From Kutzneria sp. CA-103260 (GTDB lineage Bacteria; Actinomycetota; Actinomycetes; Mycobacteriales; Pseudonocardiaceae), in contig NZ_CP073318.1 in NCBI RefSeq assembly GCF_018263855.1, positions 7,936,001-8,000,000 of the forward strand: a stretch of DNA of 64,000 nt, given 5' to 3'. The translations under genes were made by a program, and so were the position numbers. The notes below the pieces were generated by a model. That model saw only the letters and a program-made list of their open reading frames with translations, did not search any database and was not told where the DNA came from. Below are positions 35,283-44,050 of the stretch, one piece after another (the stretch's first letter is position 1; every line of letters starts with the position of its first letter).

Positions 35283-35872
35283 TTGTTCGTGCTCGTGTTG
35301 AAGATCGGCGTGGTGTCCACCGGCAGGTTCGACGCCGGGTTCAGGGTGACCTGGCCCCCCTTGTCCTGCGTAAGGTTGTCCTCGCAGTCCAGCAGGGCCT
35401 GCTTCTGCGGGTTCTTCAGGCTGCCGGAGTTGCCGCCGGCCCACAGGTCGATGCGCCAGTAGTGCCCGTCACGCTTGGGCGTCGGGTTGTCGCCGTTGCT
35501 GCCGGTCCAGTCCTTGGAGCACTCCGTGCAGGTGTCCTCCATGATGAAGTACTTCTTCAGGTACGAGTAGTAGACGATCGTGCCCGGCTTCTCCTCGCGC
35601 GTGTCGGTGGCGAAGGTGACCGGGTCCTTGTACGTCCCGGTGCCACCGGCCTTGCTGTGGATGACCGGGTTGGAGATGATCGCGCTGGGCGGCGAGTTGT
35701 CCACGTAGCCGTACAGCGTGACGTAGAACAGCGCGGTCGACGCCTTGGGCGTCGAGGCGGCCGGTTGAGTGGCGAGGTTGCTGCCGGCGGAGGCGCTGGC
35801 CACCGATCCGAGCGTGAGGACGAGCCCCAGGCTCAACACCGCGACCAGCAGTCGAATGACGCGTGCTGACAT
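35267..35872 (-). CDS. Small secreted protein, 3D/double-psi-barrel-like
   Basis: 201 aa. Signal peptide (about residues 1-28) then a Ser/Thr linker. The mature part has TYKDPVTFATDT, IVYYSYLKKYFIMEDTC, and WRIDLWAGG followed by DCEDNLT, with four Cys. The Ser/Thr-PVTFAT...YFIMEDTC...IDLW order resembles 3D-domain/barwin-like folds in small secreted proteins of actinomycetes and fungi; assignment is tentative. ATG 35872 has AAGGAGGG 4 nt before it. A perfect palindrome lies 46 bp upstream. Confidence 0.6.
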   Translation of the reverse strand: MSARVIRLLVAVLSLGLVLTLGSVASASAGSNLATQPAASTPKASTALFYVTLYGYVDNSPPSAIISNPVIHSKAGGTGTYKDPVTFATDTREEKPGTIVYYSYLKKYFIMEDTCTECSKDWTGSNGDNPTPKRDGHYWRIDLWAGGNSGSLKNPQKQALLDCEDNLTQDKGGQVTLNPASNLPVDTTPIFNTSTNKCYTP

Positions 35873-35917
35873 CCATCCCTCCTTGCAGGGAAGGGGAGGG
35901 CGGCGGACTCCATAGGT

Positions 35918-35938
35918 GGTAAGGAAAGTTTCCTTACC
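35918..35938. promoter_or_regulatory. Perfect 21-bp palindrome, putative operator
   Basis: GGTAAGGAAA-G-TTTCCTTACC: 10-bp arms around one base, 46 bp upstream of the secreted-protein start at 35872. The shape fits a dimeric repressor site controlling the two secreted-protein genes. Confidence 0.55.
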
Positions 35939-36134
35939 CAGCCGAAGGTAGGACCGCCGTTCGACACCCGTCAAGGTCGGTCGTCGGGTATGCCCGACTT
36001 ACGTCGTCTGAGGGGGCCTTACCCCGCTCCGCCGCGAATCGCGGTCGATCGAGCGCCTGGACGACGTGACTGCCCAATGCGGCCGAGGCCACCTCAGCCC
36101 GAATCTCGTACCTGTCGAGATGGGGAGGTTCGTC

Positions 36135-36278
36135 ATGTGGCGCAACAGCGACTCCGACTACCGGTTCGTGCTGGAGCAGCAGAAGGCGATGCGGCAGGCC
36201 GCCGAGCAGGCCCGGATGGCCCGGCGGGGGCAGCGGCGGCGCTGGTGGAAGCGGTCGAACCCGCCGCAGAGCCGGTGA
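36135..36278 (+). CDS. Small basic protein (47 aa)
   Basis: ATG 36135 with GGGGAGG 6-8 nt upstream opens a 47-aa frame, MWRNSDSDYRF, then an amphipathic helix (EQQKAMRQAAEQARMARR) and an Arg/Trp-rich tail (RRRWWKRS). Strong positive charge. Its stop lies 19 bp before the LuxR-family gene start, so it may be co-transcribed with it. No recognised family. Confidence 0.5.
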   Translation: MWRNSDSDYRFVLEQQKAMRQAAEQARMARRGQRRRWWKRSNPPQSR

Positions 36279-36297
36279 CGGTGTGCGACCATGCGGT

Positions 36298-39117
36298 GTG
36301 CCGCGCATTGGTTCCGGGATTCCGCTGGTCGCCCGCCGGGCGGAGCTGGCGGTGTTGGAATCGGCGTTGGCTGCCGCAGCGGAAGGTCAGGCCTCGGCGG
36401 TGTTGCTGGCCGGCGACGCCGGTGTGGGCAAGTCCCGGCTGCTGACCGAGCTGACCTCGCGTGCCCGGGACGGCGGGGTCAAGGTGCTGACCGGCCGGTG
36501 CCTGGACGTCGAGGGCGCCGGCCTGCCGTATCTGCCGTTCGTGGAGGCGCTGGGCCGGTTGCCCGAGTCCGGCGCCTCCCGGCTCGACGACGCGATGGAC
36601 CAGCTGCGGCTGTTCGAGGCCGTGCACACCGAGTTGGCCGAGCTGGCCGCCGACGATCCCGTGCTGCTGGCGTTGGAGGACCTGCACTGGGCCGACGCGG
36701 CGACCCGGGACCTGTTGCTGTTCCTGGTGTCCCGGCTGAACCGGCAGCGGCTGCTCGTGGTCGTCACCTATCGAATGGACGACCTGCACCGCCGGCATCC
36801 GCTGCGGCCGCTGCTGACCGAGCTGGGCCGCCTGTCCACTGTGGATCGGGTCGACCTGCGGCCGTTCGACCGGGCCGACGCGATGGCCTTCGTGTCGGCC
36901 CTGTCGGACGGCACGCTGCCGGCGGCCACGCTGCAGGGCATCGCCGACCGGTCCGAGGGCAACGCCTTCTTCTGCGAGGAGCTGACCGCCGCCTACGGCA
37001 CCGGCGTGCCGGACGGGCTGACGGATCTGCTGTTGGCGCGGGTGGAACGGCTGGGGCGCAATGCCCGACGGGTGGTGCGGGCCGCCTCCGGCGCCGGGAC
37101 CGACGTCGAGCACTCGGCGCTGCAAGCGGTGACCGAGCTCGACGCCGACGATCTCGACGAGGCGCTGCGGGAATCCGTGCAGCACAACGTGTTGGTGGCC
37201 GCGGACAACGGCTACGCGTTCCGGCACGCCCTGCTGCGTGAGGCCGTGTACGGTGATCTGTTGCCGGGCGAACGGGTTCGCCTGCACGCCAGCTACGCTC
37301 GGCTGGTCACCACGCCGGCATCGCTGGCGTATCACGCCCTGCAGAGCCATGATCTGCCCGCGGCCTTCGCCGCCTCGGTGCGCGCGGCCGAACAGGCGGC
37401 GACGCTGCTCGCTCCGGCCGAGGCCCTGCACCACGTCGAGCAGGCGCTGCAACTGTTCAGCGCGACGCGGGACCCCGGCGTCACCGAGTACTTCCTGCAA
37501 CGCCTGGCCTCCCGAATGGCCCTCGCCGCCGGCGACGGTGACCGGGCCATCGCCTACGCGCGGGCGGCGGTGAGCCTGGCCGACGATCCGGAGACCGGTG
37601 CGGAGGCCCGGCATGAGCTCGCCGTGGCGCTGATTCCGTTGGAGTACGCGGGCGCGGAGGTGGCGGCCGCGGTCAGCGAGGCCTGGGACCTGGTGCGGGA
37701 CCGGCCGCCGAGCGTGGTGCGGGCTCGAATGTTGGCGCTGCGGGCCAGGGAATGGGCCTGGTACGGCGGCGCGGGGCTGGACCTGGGTGAGATGGAACAG
37801 CTGGCCGAACAGGCCCGTGCGGCCGCCGTCCAGCTCGGGGCCGAGGATGTGGAGATCGACACGCTGGTGACGCTGGCGGTGTTCGCAGAGTGGAGCGGTC
37901 GACACGAGGAGGCCTACCGGCTGTACCGGGCGGCGGCGAGCCGGGCCGCCGCGGCCGGCGCCTATACGGTCGAGCTGCGCTCGTTGAAGAACTTCGCGGT
38001 CAGCCTGATCCACGCCGGCCGGTTCCGGGAGGCGGTCGCCGTTCTTGCCGAAAGCGTCGAACGGGCCACCGCGGTCGGGCTGACCTGGTCGGAGTACGCG
38101 GTCGAAGCGCGCATCATGCACATGAGCATCCAGTTCAAGCTGGGCGATCGGACCACGACCGAGCTCGTGGACGACCACTCGGCCGCCCCGCGCTGGGCGG
38201 CGCTGCACATATCGGCGGCGAATCTCCATCCGCTGGCGCTGGCCGGGCGGTTCGAGGAGGTCGAGGCGGGCGCCCGGCGGATCATGGCCAGCACCGACGA
38301 CACCCGCACCATCGAACGCGTCCGCTTCGCGCTGGCCGAGGCGGCCGTGCTGCGTGGCGACCCCCGATCGGCCGTCGATGAGTGCGAGCGGCTTCTCGGT
38401 TGGTTCGCCGAGCTGCCCCGGGCCTACGTCGACGGCGCCCGGCACGCCGGCGCGATCGCGCTCACGGCGTTGGCCGATCTGGCCGAGCAGGCCTGGCGAC
38501 GGCGGGACGACGACGCGGCCCGCGACGCCCTGGCCGAGGCCGAGCGACTGCACGAGACCGCCATGGCGCATGGCAAGTACTCGCTGGAGAACCAGTGGCT
38601 CCAGGAGATGCGCAATCCGGAAGTGCTGTGCATGGAGGCTCGGATGGCCGCCGAGCTGGGCCGGCTGCGCGGCGAGGACGACGTCGCGCTCTGGCGCGCG
38701 GCCGTGGATGCGGCCGAGCGAATGGTGTACTGGCAGGCCGTTGCCCGATGGCGGCTGGCCGATGCGCTGCTGGCCGACGGCCGCCGTGATGAGGCCACTG
38801 TCGAGCTTCGCGCCGCCCACGACGTCGCCGTCCACATGGGACTGTCACCGCTGCGGCAAGCCATCGAGGCATCGGCTCGGCGCGGGCGCATCGCCGTGGC
38901 CGACGTGGAACCGGACAGCGAAGACCTGTTGACGCCGCGCGAGCGCACGGTGCTGGAGCTGGTGGCGTCCGGGCTGACCAACCGGCAGGTCGGCGAGCAG
39001 CTCTACATCAGTGAGAAGACGGCCAGCGTGCACCTGTCACGGGTGATGGCCAAGCTGGGGGCAGGCAGCCGCACCGAGGCGGTGTCGCTCGCCTACGACC
39101 GGGGACTGCTGGCATAA
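36298..39117 (+). CDS. Large LuxR-family (LAL) transcriptional regulator
   Basis: 939 aa MalT/LAL-type regulator. N-terminal AAA ATPase with Walker A AGDAGVGKSR and Walker B PVLLALEDLHWAD, a long TPR-like middle (about 350-860), and a C-terminal LuxR helix-turn-helix (LTPRERTVLELVASGLTNRQ, then KTASVHLSRVMAKLG). Such proteins sense an unknown ligand via the middle region. GTG 36298 (or GTG 36283 in frame). The quinone oxidoreductase gene 56 bp downstream could be co-regulated. Confidence 0.92.
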   Translation: MPRIGSGIPLVARRAELAVLESALAAAAEGQASAVLLAGDAGVGKSRLLTELTSRARDGGVKVLTGRCLDVEGAGLPYLPFVEALGRLPESGASRLDDAMDQLRLFEAVHTELAELAADDPVLLALEDLHWADAATRDLLLFLVSRLNRQRLLVVVTYRMDDLHRRHPLRPLLTELGRLSTVDRVDLRPFDRADAMAFVSALSDGTLPAATLQGIADRSEGNAFFCEELTAAYGTGVPDGLTDLLLARVERLGRNARRVVRAASGAGTDVEHSALQAVTELDADDLDEALRESVQHNVLVAADNGYAFRHALLREAVYGDLLPGERVRLHASYARLVTTPASLAYHALQSHDLPAAFAASVRAAEQAATLLAPAEALHHVEQALQLFSATRDPGVTEYFLQRLASRMALAAGDGDRAIAYARAAVSLADDPETGAEARHELAVALIPLEYAGAEVAAAVSEAWDLVRDRPPSVVRARMLALRAREWAWYGGAGLDLGEMEQLAEQARAAAVQLGAEDVEIDTLVTLAVFAEWSGRHEEAYRLYRAAASRAAAAGAYTVELRSLKNFAVSLIHAGRFREAVAVLAESVERATAVGLTWSEYAVEARIMHMSIQFKLGDRTTTELVDDHSAAPRWAALHISAANLHPLALAGRFEEVEAGARRIMASTDDTRTIERVRFALAEAAVLRGDPRSAVDECERLLGWFAELPRAYVDGARHAGAIALTALADLAEQAWRRRDDDAARDALAEAERLHETAMAHGKYSLENQWLQEMRNPEVLCMEARMAAELGRLRGEDDVALWRAAVDAAERMVYWQAVARWRLADALLADGRRDEATVELRAAHDVAVHMGLSPLRQAIEASARRGRIAVADVEPDSEDLLTPRERTVLELVASGLTNRQVGEQLYISEKTASVHLSRVMAKLGAGSRTEAVSLAYDRGLLA

Positions 39118-39173
39118 ACCGCGCCGCCGGGTGGTTGAGAGTTCACATACACCCGACGAGGAGGCTCGCAGCC

Positions 39174-40094
39174 ATGTCCAAGGCGGTCAGGTACAACGAG
39201 TTCGGCGGCATCGACGTGCTGGACGTGGTCGAGGTGGACCGGCCGGTCCCCGGCCCCGGTGAAGCGCTGGTGCAGGTGAAGGCGGCCGGCATCAACCCCG
39301 GCGAGGCGGCAATCCGGTCGGGCGTGTTCGCCGAGGTATGGCCGTCGACGTTCCCGTCCGGTCAGGGCAGCGACCTCGCCGGCGTCATCGCCGAACTGGG
39401 TGACAGTGTGACGACGGTGTCGGTCGGCGATGAGGTGATCGGCTGGACCGACAACCGGGCCAGCCAGGCCGAGTTCGTGGTGGTGCCGGTGACGCAGCTC
39501 ACGCCGAAGCCGGCCGGGGTGACGTGGGAGCAGGCTGGATCGCTGTTCGTAGCCGGGACCACCGCCCACGCGGCGGTGGCGGCCGTCGCACTGTCCAAGG
39601 GGGACACTGTTGTCGTGTCCGGCGCGGCCGGCGGCGTCGGATCCCTGATCGTGCAGCTGGCCGTAGCGGCGGGGGCGAAGGTCATCGGCATCGCCGGACC
39701 GTCCAATGCCGACTGGTTGACCGCTCACGGCGTGACCCCGGTCGAATACGGCGAGGGCCTGGCCGGCCGGGTGCGAGCAGCCAGCGGTGGCCAGATCGAC
39801 GCGTTCATTGACACTTTTGGCGCGGATTACGTGGAACTGGCGCTGGAACTGGGCGTCGACAAGGGCCGCGTCAACACGATCATCAACTTCGCCGCCGTGG
39901 AGAAGTACGGCGTCAAGGCCGAGGGCAACGCCCAGGGCGCGAGCGCCGAGGTGCTGGCCGATCTCGCCGGCCGGATCGCGGCCGGCAGTCTGGACCTCGT
40001 TGTTGCCCGAAAGTACCCGCTGGCCCAGGTTCGCGACGCCTACCGCGAGCTGGAGCAGCGGCACACCCGAGGCAAGATCGTGCTGATTCCCTGA
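39174..40094 (+). CDS. NADPH:quinone oxidoreductase (zinc-free MDR family)
   Basis: 306 aa QOR-type medium-chain reductase. N-terminal catalytic domain (PGPGEALVQVKAAGINPGE, GSDLAGVIAELGD) and Rossmann domain with the NADPH loop VVSGAAGGVGSLIVQLA. The zinc-binding Cys set of alcohol dehydrogenases is absent. It probably reduces quinones or enones. ATG 39174 has GAGGAGG upstream. Confidence 0.9.
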   Translation: MSKAVRYNEFGGIDVLDVVEVDRPVPGPGEALVQVKAAGINPGEAAIRSGVFAEVWPSTFPSGQGSDLAGVIAELGDSVTTVSVGDEVIGWTDNRASQAEFVVVPVTQLTPKPAGVTWEQAGSLFVAGTTAHAAVAAVALSKGDTVVVSGAAGGVGSLIVQLAVAAGAKVIGIAGPSNADWLTAHGVTPVEYGEGLAGRVRAASGGQIDAFIDTFGADYVELALELGVDKGRVNTIINFAAVEKYGVKAEGNAQGASAEVLADLAGRIAAGSLDLVVARKYPLAQVRDAYRELEQRHTRGKIVLIP

Positions 40095-40102
40095 GGCTGA
40101 CC

Positions 40103-40147
40103 TGCGGCGAACGGTTCGCGCCAAAATTCGTTGAACCGTTCGCCGCA
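40103..40147 (+). terminator. 14-bp stem terminator after the oxidoreductase
   Basis: TGCGGCGAACGGTT (40103-40116) pairs perfectly with AACCGTTCGCCGCA (40134-40147). The 3' arm overlaps the -35 box of the promoter at 40132-40159. Confidence 0.75.
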
Positions 40148-40159
40148 CCTCTCCGTGTA
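40132..40159 (+). promoter_or_regulatory. ECF-type promoter TGAACC-N16-CGTGTA
   Basis: -35 TGAACC (40132-40137), 16-bp spacer, -10 CGTGTA (40154-40159), 58 bp before the lipoprotein start at 40218. Same -35, spacer length and CGTGT as the divergent pair at 44051-44120 beside the ECF sigma gene. Confidence 0.65.
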
Positions 40160-40217
40160 GATCGCGAACGGCTTCCGGAGGAACCGGAACCCCGTAGCCA
40201 CACTGGAGAGAATCCCC

Positions 40218-41435
40218 ATGTCGCGCAAGCATGTTGTGTCCCTTGCTGCCCTCGTCGCCGCCGGCGCCGCCATGCTGGCCGCCTGTGGGAGCCAGGAGGC
40301 CACGCAGCCCCAGACCCCGCCGCCGGCCGCCTCCAACGCAGCCGACTCGACGCCGCTGAACCTGTTGCAGGGCACCGCGAAGTCCAACAACGCCCCGGCC
40401 AACACCGGTGACCTGGCACCGCAGGGCGCGCCCGCCCCGGTCGCGCAGCAGTGGGTGCAGCTGGCCGCCGGCAAGGCCGGCGACCTCTCCCCCGTGATCA
40501 CCAACGGCGCGCACAAGGTGCTGTACGTCTTCGACAAGGACGAGCCCAACAAGTCCAACTGCACCGACCAGTGCAAGGTCACCTGGCCGCCGGTGGAGGT
40601 GGCCAAGGGCGGCAAGGTGTTCATCGCCGGCATCGCCAAGTCGGCGGTGGGCTTCATCAAGCGCCCCGACGACGGCAACCTCCAGATCACCCTGAACGGC
40701 CACCCGCTCTACACGTTCAGCAAGGACGTGAAGCCCTTCGACACCAACGGCGAGGGCGTGCAGAACATCTGGTGGGCGTCCCAGCCGGACGGTTCCCGCA
40801 ACTTCGGCGGCAAGACCCCGCCCGGCTCCACCCCGCCGGCGACCAGCACCACCCAGCCCACCGGCAGCCCCACCGCCGCGCTGACCGCCAAGAGCGCCAT
40901 CCTGTTCGACGACGCCAACTTCTCCGACAACGGCGCGTCCCAGGGCGTGGCCGGCCCCGGCTGCCAGGCGGTGCCGCGGCCGGGCGTGACCTCCTCCATC
41001 ACCACCGACGGCACGCTCAAGCTGTGGACCGGCCCCAACTGCACCGGCAAGTCCGTCGTGATCAACGGTGACGTGGCCAACCTGGCGTCCATCGGCTTCG
41101 ACAACAACATCCAGTCGGTGCGCTTCGGCGACGGCGGCGGCTCCACCACGACGACCACCACCAACCCGGCCAACGCCAACCTGACCGCCACCAGCGCGAT
41201 CCTGGACAGCGGCAAGAACCTGTCCGAGCCCGACGGCTCGCAGGGCGTCTCCGGCCACGGCTGCGTCAACGTCGCCCACCCCGACCAGGTCTCGTCCATC
41301 CAGGCCGACGGCACCTACAAGATCTGGACCGGCAAGGACTGCACCGGCAAGTCGATGATCGTCACCGGCAACCAGAACGACCTGAGCGCCATCGGCTTCG
41401 ACAAGATGGTCGCCTCCATCCGCTTCGCGAACTGA
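40218..41435 (+). CDS. Lipoprotein with PF03640-type and crystallin-like repeats
   Basis: 405 aa exported lipoprotein. Signal peptide with lipobox LAAC (Cys 23). The N-terminal half has the secreted-repeat signature of PF03640 lipoproteins (VLYVFDKDEPNKSNCTDQC, TWPPVEV, LQITLNGHPLYTFSKD). After a Thr/Pro linker come two tandem beta/gamma-crystallin-like motifs (AILFDDANFSDN and AILDSGKNLSEPDGS), each closing with KIWTG or LWTGPNCTGKS. ATG 40218; an ECF-type promoter lies upstream. Function unknown; the PF03640 part also occurs in the lipoprotein at 44153. Confidence 0.82.
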   Translation: MSRKHVVSLAALVAAGAAMLAACGSQEATQPQTPPPAASNAADSTPLNLLQGTAKSNNAPANTGDLAPQGAPAPVAQQWVQLAAGKAGDLSPVITNGAHKVLYVFDKDEPNKSNCTDQCKVTWPPVEVAKGGKVFIAGIAKSAVGFIKRPDDGNLQITLNGHPLYTFSKDVKPFDTNGEGVQNIWWASQPDGSRNFGGKTPPGSTPPATSTTQPTGSPTAALTAKSAILFDDANFSDNGASQGVAGPGCQAVPRPGVTSSITTDGTLKLWTGPNCTGKSVVINGDVANLASIGFDNNIQSVRFGDGGGSTTTTTTNPANANLTATSAILDSGKNLSEPDGSQGVSGHGCVNVAHPDQVSSIQADGTYKIWTGKDCTGKSMIVTGNQNDLSAIGFDKMVASIRFAN

Positions 41436-41446
41436 CCCGCTGACAC

Positions 41447-41480
41447 CAGAAGGGGACCGGCTCCGGCCGGTCCCCTTCTG
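41447..41480. terminator. 14-bp hairpin between convergent genes
   Basis: CAGAAGGGGACCGG (41447-41460) pairs perfectly with CCGGTCCCCTTCTG (41467-41480), loop CTCCGG. It lies between the ends of the lipoprotein (41435) and FMN reductase (41502) genes and can terminate both. Confidence 0.85.
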
Positions 41481-41501
41481 TCGTGTTCGGCAGCAGCTGC
41501 C

Positions 41502-42086
41502 TCAGGAAGCGGTCGTGGCCGACTTGGCCTCACGTACGCCACGCAGCGCGCCGGACCAGGCGAGAACCTGGTCGAGCATGTCTCGAACCGCGACGTCGAG
41601 GCCGTCGGGCGCGACAAAAGCGCCGGTGGCGAACGCTGGCATCAGCACGATGGCGGGTTGCGCGCGGACCGTGGCCACCTGGAGCTCGGCGAGCACGAGC
41701 CGCAGCGCCTCGGCGGCCCGGACGCCCCCGGCCCATCCGCCGTAGCTCACGATGCCGGCGGCCTTGTCGTTCCACTCCCGGTAGACGTAGTCCAGCGCGT
41801 TCTTGAGCGCGCCGGGGAACGAGTGGTTGTACTCCGGGGTGAGGAACACGAAGCCGTCGAAGCCGTTGATCAGCGCGGACCAGTCACGGGTGTGCGGGTG
41901 CTCGTACCGCTGGTGGTTCGGGTTTCCGGCCTCGTCGAGGTTGCCGAGTCCGTGATGGGCGAGGTCGATCAGCTCGTAGTCGGCGCCGCCGTGGGCCCGC
42001 GCCGTGTCGAGCAACCAGGAGGCGATCTGCTCGCCCCGGCGCCCGGGGCGCGTGCTGCCGAGAATGACGCCGATGCGCAGGGTCAT
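41502..42086 (-). CDS. NADPH-dependent FMN reductase
   Basis: 194 aa flavodoxin-like reductase. N-terminal phosphate loop GVILGSTRPGRRGEQ, core FVFLTPEYNHSFPGALKNALDYV, and YGGWAGGVRAAE before the last helices. It supplies reduced flavin or reduces quinones and azo compounds. ATG 42086 with GGAAAGGGG upstream. Divergent from a MarR gene across a double operator, so it is probably the regulator's target. Confidence 0.9.
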   Translation of the reverse strand: MTLRIGVILGSTRPGRRGEQIASWLLDTARAHGGADYELIDLAHHGLGNLDEAGNPNHQRYEHPHTRDWSALINGFDGFVFLTPEYNHSFPGALKNALDYVYREWNDKAAGIVSYGGWAGGVRAAEALRLVLAELQVATVRAQPAIVLMPAFATGAFVAPDGLDVAVRDMLDQVLAWSGALRGVREAKSATTAS

Positions 42087-42104
42087 CGGAACCCCTTTCC
42101 AATG

Positions 42105-42150
42105 GAGTTGACGTGTCAACTCTAAGTCGATCGAGTTGACACGTCAACTC
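42105..42150. promoter_or_regulatory. Paired MarR-type operators
   Basis: GAGTTGACGTGTCAACTC (42105-42122) and its exact reverse complement (42133-42150), 10 bp apart; each is itself nearly palindromic. They occupy the divergent interval between the FMN reductase (start 42086) and the MarR gene (start 42158). MarR proteins bind such TTGAC...GTCAA palindromes. Confidence 0.75.
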
Positions 42151-42157
42151 AGTCGGT

Positions 42158-42625
42158 ATGATTCCGGGCATGGCCGAGAACGGGACGCTGGAGCCCGAGG
42201 AGTGGGAGCTCTGGGACCTCTGGATGCGCGCACAGCGCCTGCTCACCCGGGAACTCGACCGTGGCCTACAGCACGACTGCGGCATCTCCAAGGCCGAGTT
42301 CAGCGTGCTGGTGACGCTGTGGCAGGCACCCGGCCGCGAGATGCGCGTCTGCGAGCTCTCCGATTCCCTCGACTGGGAGAAGAGCCGCGTATCGCACCAG
42401 TTGACCCGCATGGAGAACCGCGGCTTCGTGACGAGGACCCCGCAGGGGGCCGACGGCCGCCGCGCCGGGATCGGGCTCACCGCCGAGGGCCGCCGCACCG
42501 TGCAGAGTGCCATCCGCGTGCACGCCGACAACATCCGCCGCTACTTCTTCGACTCACTCACACCCCAGCAGACTGAGGCCTTCCGCTCGTGGAGCGGGCA
42601 GCTGATCGACCGCGTCGAGCCCTGA
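42158..42625 (+). CDS. MarR-family transcriptional regulator
   Basis: 155 aa winged-helix repressor. HTH region CELSDSLDWEKSRVSHQLTR with the wing VTRTPQGADGRRAGI, and flanking dimerisation helices. Probably represses itself and the FMN reductase through the operators at 42105-42150. Two ATG candidates, 42158 and 42170; the first lies 8 bp after the second operator. Confidence 0.92.
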   Translation: MIPGMAENGTLEPEEWELWDLWMRAQRLLTRELDRGLQHDCGISKAEFSVLVTLWQAPGREMRVCELSDSLDWEKSRVSHQLTRMENRGFVTRTPQGADGRRAGIGLTAEGRRTVQSAIRVHADNIRRYFFDSLTPQQTEAFRSWSGQLIDRVEP

Positions 42626-42630
42626 CACAC

Positions 42631-42677
42631 ACGTGAGTGGCTTACTTGGCCGTGGAGACCAAGTAAGCCACTCACGT
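42631..42677. terminator. 19-bp perfect hairpin, bidirectional terminator
   Basis: ACGTGAGTGGCTTACTTGG (42631-42649) and its exact complement (42659-42677), 9-nt loop. It lies between the ends of the marR gene (42625) and the anti-sigma gene (42683), so it can stop transcription from both sides. Confidence 0.85.
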
Positions 42678-42682
42678 AGGTA

Positions 42683-43300
42683 CTAGAGGTTGACCGTGAC
42701 GAGGTTCGTGCCGGCGGGGTTCTCCAGGCGGACGCTGGCGATGTCGGCCGGGTCCATCAGGGCGCTGACGTCCACAGTGGACTTGGCGGCGTTCACCTTC
42801 CAGCCGGCGGCGATGGTCTGACGGCCGTCCTTGCCCACGAGCACGAGTTCGCACTGGGTGCCCATGGGGACTCCGCTGACGGCGGCGGAGATGTGGGACC
42901 AGCCGGAGGTGTCGGCGAAGGAGAGAGCGAGGGCGGCGCCGGTGTTCGCGTCGGTGGCGCTGGCGCGGACGGGGCCGAGGGAATCACCGGATCGTCCGAC
43001 CAGCACACCGGTGGTCGCCGCTACGGCGACGACAACGGCGGCGGCGGAGCCCAGCAGGGCGGCCCGACGGCGGCGTTTGACGGCGGCTTCGGCCCGGATC
43101 TGGCGAAGGGCTCGTTGCAGCACGAGGTCACCGTCGGGCGGCGGCTCGTTGAGCACGGTGTCGACGATGCGCTGGAACTCAGCGAACTCGGCGACCTCCT
43201 CGCTGCACCGGGCGCAGGTGCGCAGGTGCGCTTCCAGCAGCCGCGACCGCTCCTCGTCCAGCGTGCCGGCGAGGTAGCGCTCCACATCAGGGTTGTTCAT
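42683..43300 (-). CDS. Membrane anti-sigma factor
   Basis: 205 aa. N-terminal cytoplasmic anti-sigma domain with the HLRTCARCSEEV (HxxxCxxC) zinc motif, one membrane segment (about residues 80-100), and an external beta-rich domain. ATG 43300 overlaps the ECF sigma stop by 4 bp, so the pair is co-translated. It holds the sigma factor at the membrane until a signal releases it; the signal is unknown. Confidence 0.85.
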   Translation of the reverse strand: MNNPDVERYLAGTLDEERSRLLEAHLRTCARCSEEVAEFAEFQRIVDTVLNEPPPDGDLVLQRALRQIRAEAAVKRRRRAALLGSAAAVVVAVAATTGVLVGRSGDSLGPVRASATDANTGAALALSFADTSGWSHISAAVSGVPMGTQCELVLVGKDGRQTIAAGWKVNAAKSTVDVSALMDPADIASVRLENPAGTNLVTVNL

Positions 43301-43848
43301 GACACCGACCGTTCCAATCCCGCTTCGACCCCAGGGAGAAACGCGCGCAAGGCGCGAAGTGCGTGGTAGGACCGGGACTTCACGGTCCCGAGCGGAATGC
43401 CCAGGACGGTGGCGGCCTCGCTGGCGGTGGCGCCGAGCAGGTAGATCTGCTCCAGGACGTCCCGGTGCTCGGCGGAGAGCTTGCGCAGCGCGGCCCCGAC
43501 GACCATCGAGTTGACGACGCCCTCGGCGTGGTCGCGGGACACGGCGACGTCGACGGGCGGCTCGGCGACCTCCTGGGGCCGCGAGGCCCGGGCGCGAGCC
43601 TTGTCCGTGACGAGATTGCGCACGACGGTCAGCAGCCAGCCCCGAACGGACCCCCGGCCGTTGACCAGGCTGTCGGGATGCTGCCAGGCCCGCACCAGCG
43701 CCTCCTGCACGACGTCCTCCGCCGCGGCGCGGTCCCCGGTCAGCCGATACGCGTACGCCAGCATGGCGCCGCCGTGCTCGCGGTACAGCGAGCGCAGCAG
43801 CGCCTCGTCGGCGACTTCCTGGCGGGCGCGCCTGCTCAGCCCTGCCAT
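43297..43848 (-). CDS. ECF RNA polymerase sigma factor
   Basis: 183 aa. Region 2: YAYRLTGDRAAAEDVVQEALVRAW; region 4: YLLGATASEAATVLGIPLGTVKSR. ATG 43848 with AGGGG upstream. Partner anti-sigma downstream. A TGAACC-N16-CGTGTG promoter upstream indicates autoregulation, and the same box precedes the lipoproteins at 40218 and 44153. Confidence 0.93.
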   Translation of the reverse strand: MAGLSRRARQEVADEALLRSLYREHGGAMLAYAYRLTGDRAAAEDVVQEALVRAWQHPDSLVNGRGSVRGWLLTVVRNLVTDKARARASRPQEVAEPPVDVAVSRDHAEGVVNSMVVGAALRKLSAEHRDVLEQIYLLGATASEAATVLGIPLGTVKSRSYHALRALRAFLPGVEAGLERSVS

Positions 43849-44050
43849 CAGCTACCCCTTCCGTGTTCACCCCCGTGCACCGAGCGGAAATCCCGATCGG
43901 GCTCATCGAGCAACACGGCCAGACCGCGCGGTCGGCCGACCGCGGGGCAGAACCGTCCACCGACGGCTGCCCGTTCGGACAACCGTCCACAGTGGAGGCG
44001 GCCGGGCCCGCGCGACGCCCTGCACACCGCGCGGGCCCGGCCTTGAGTGA

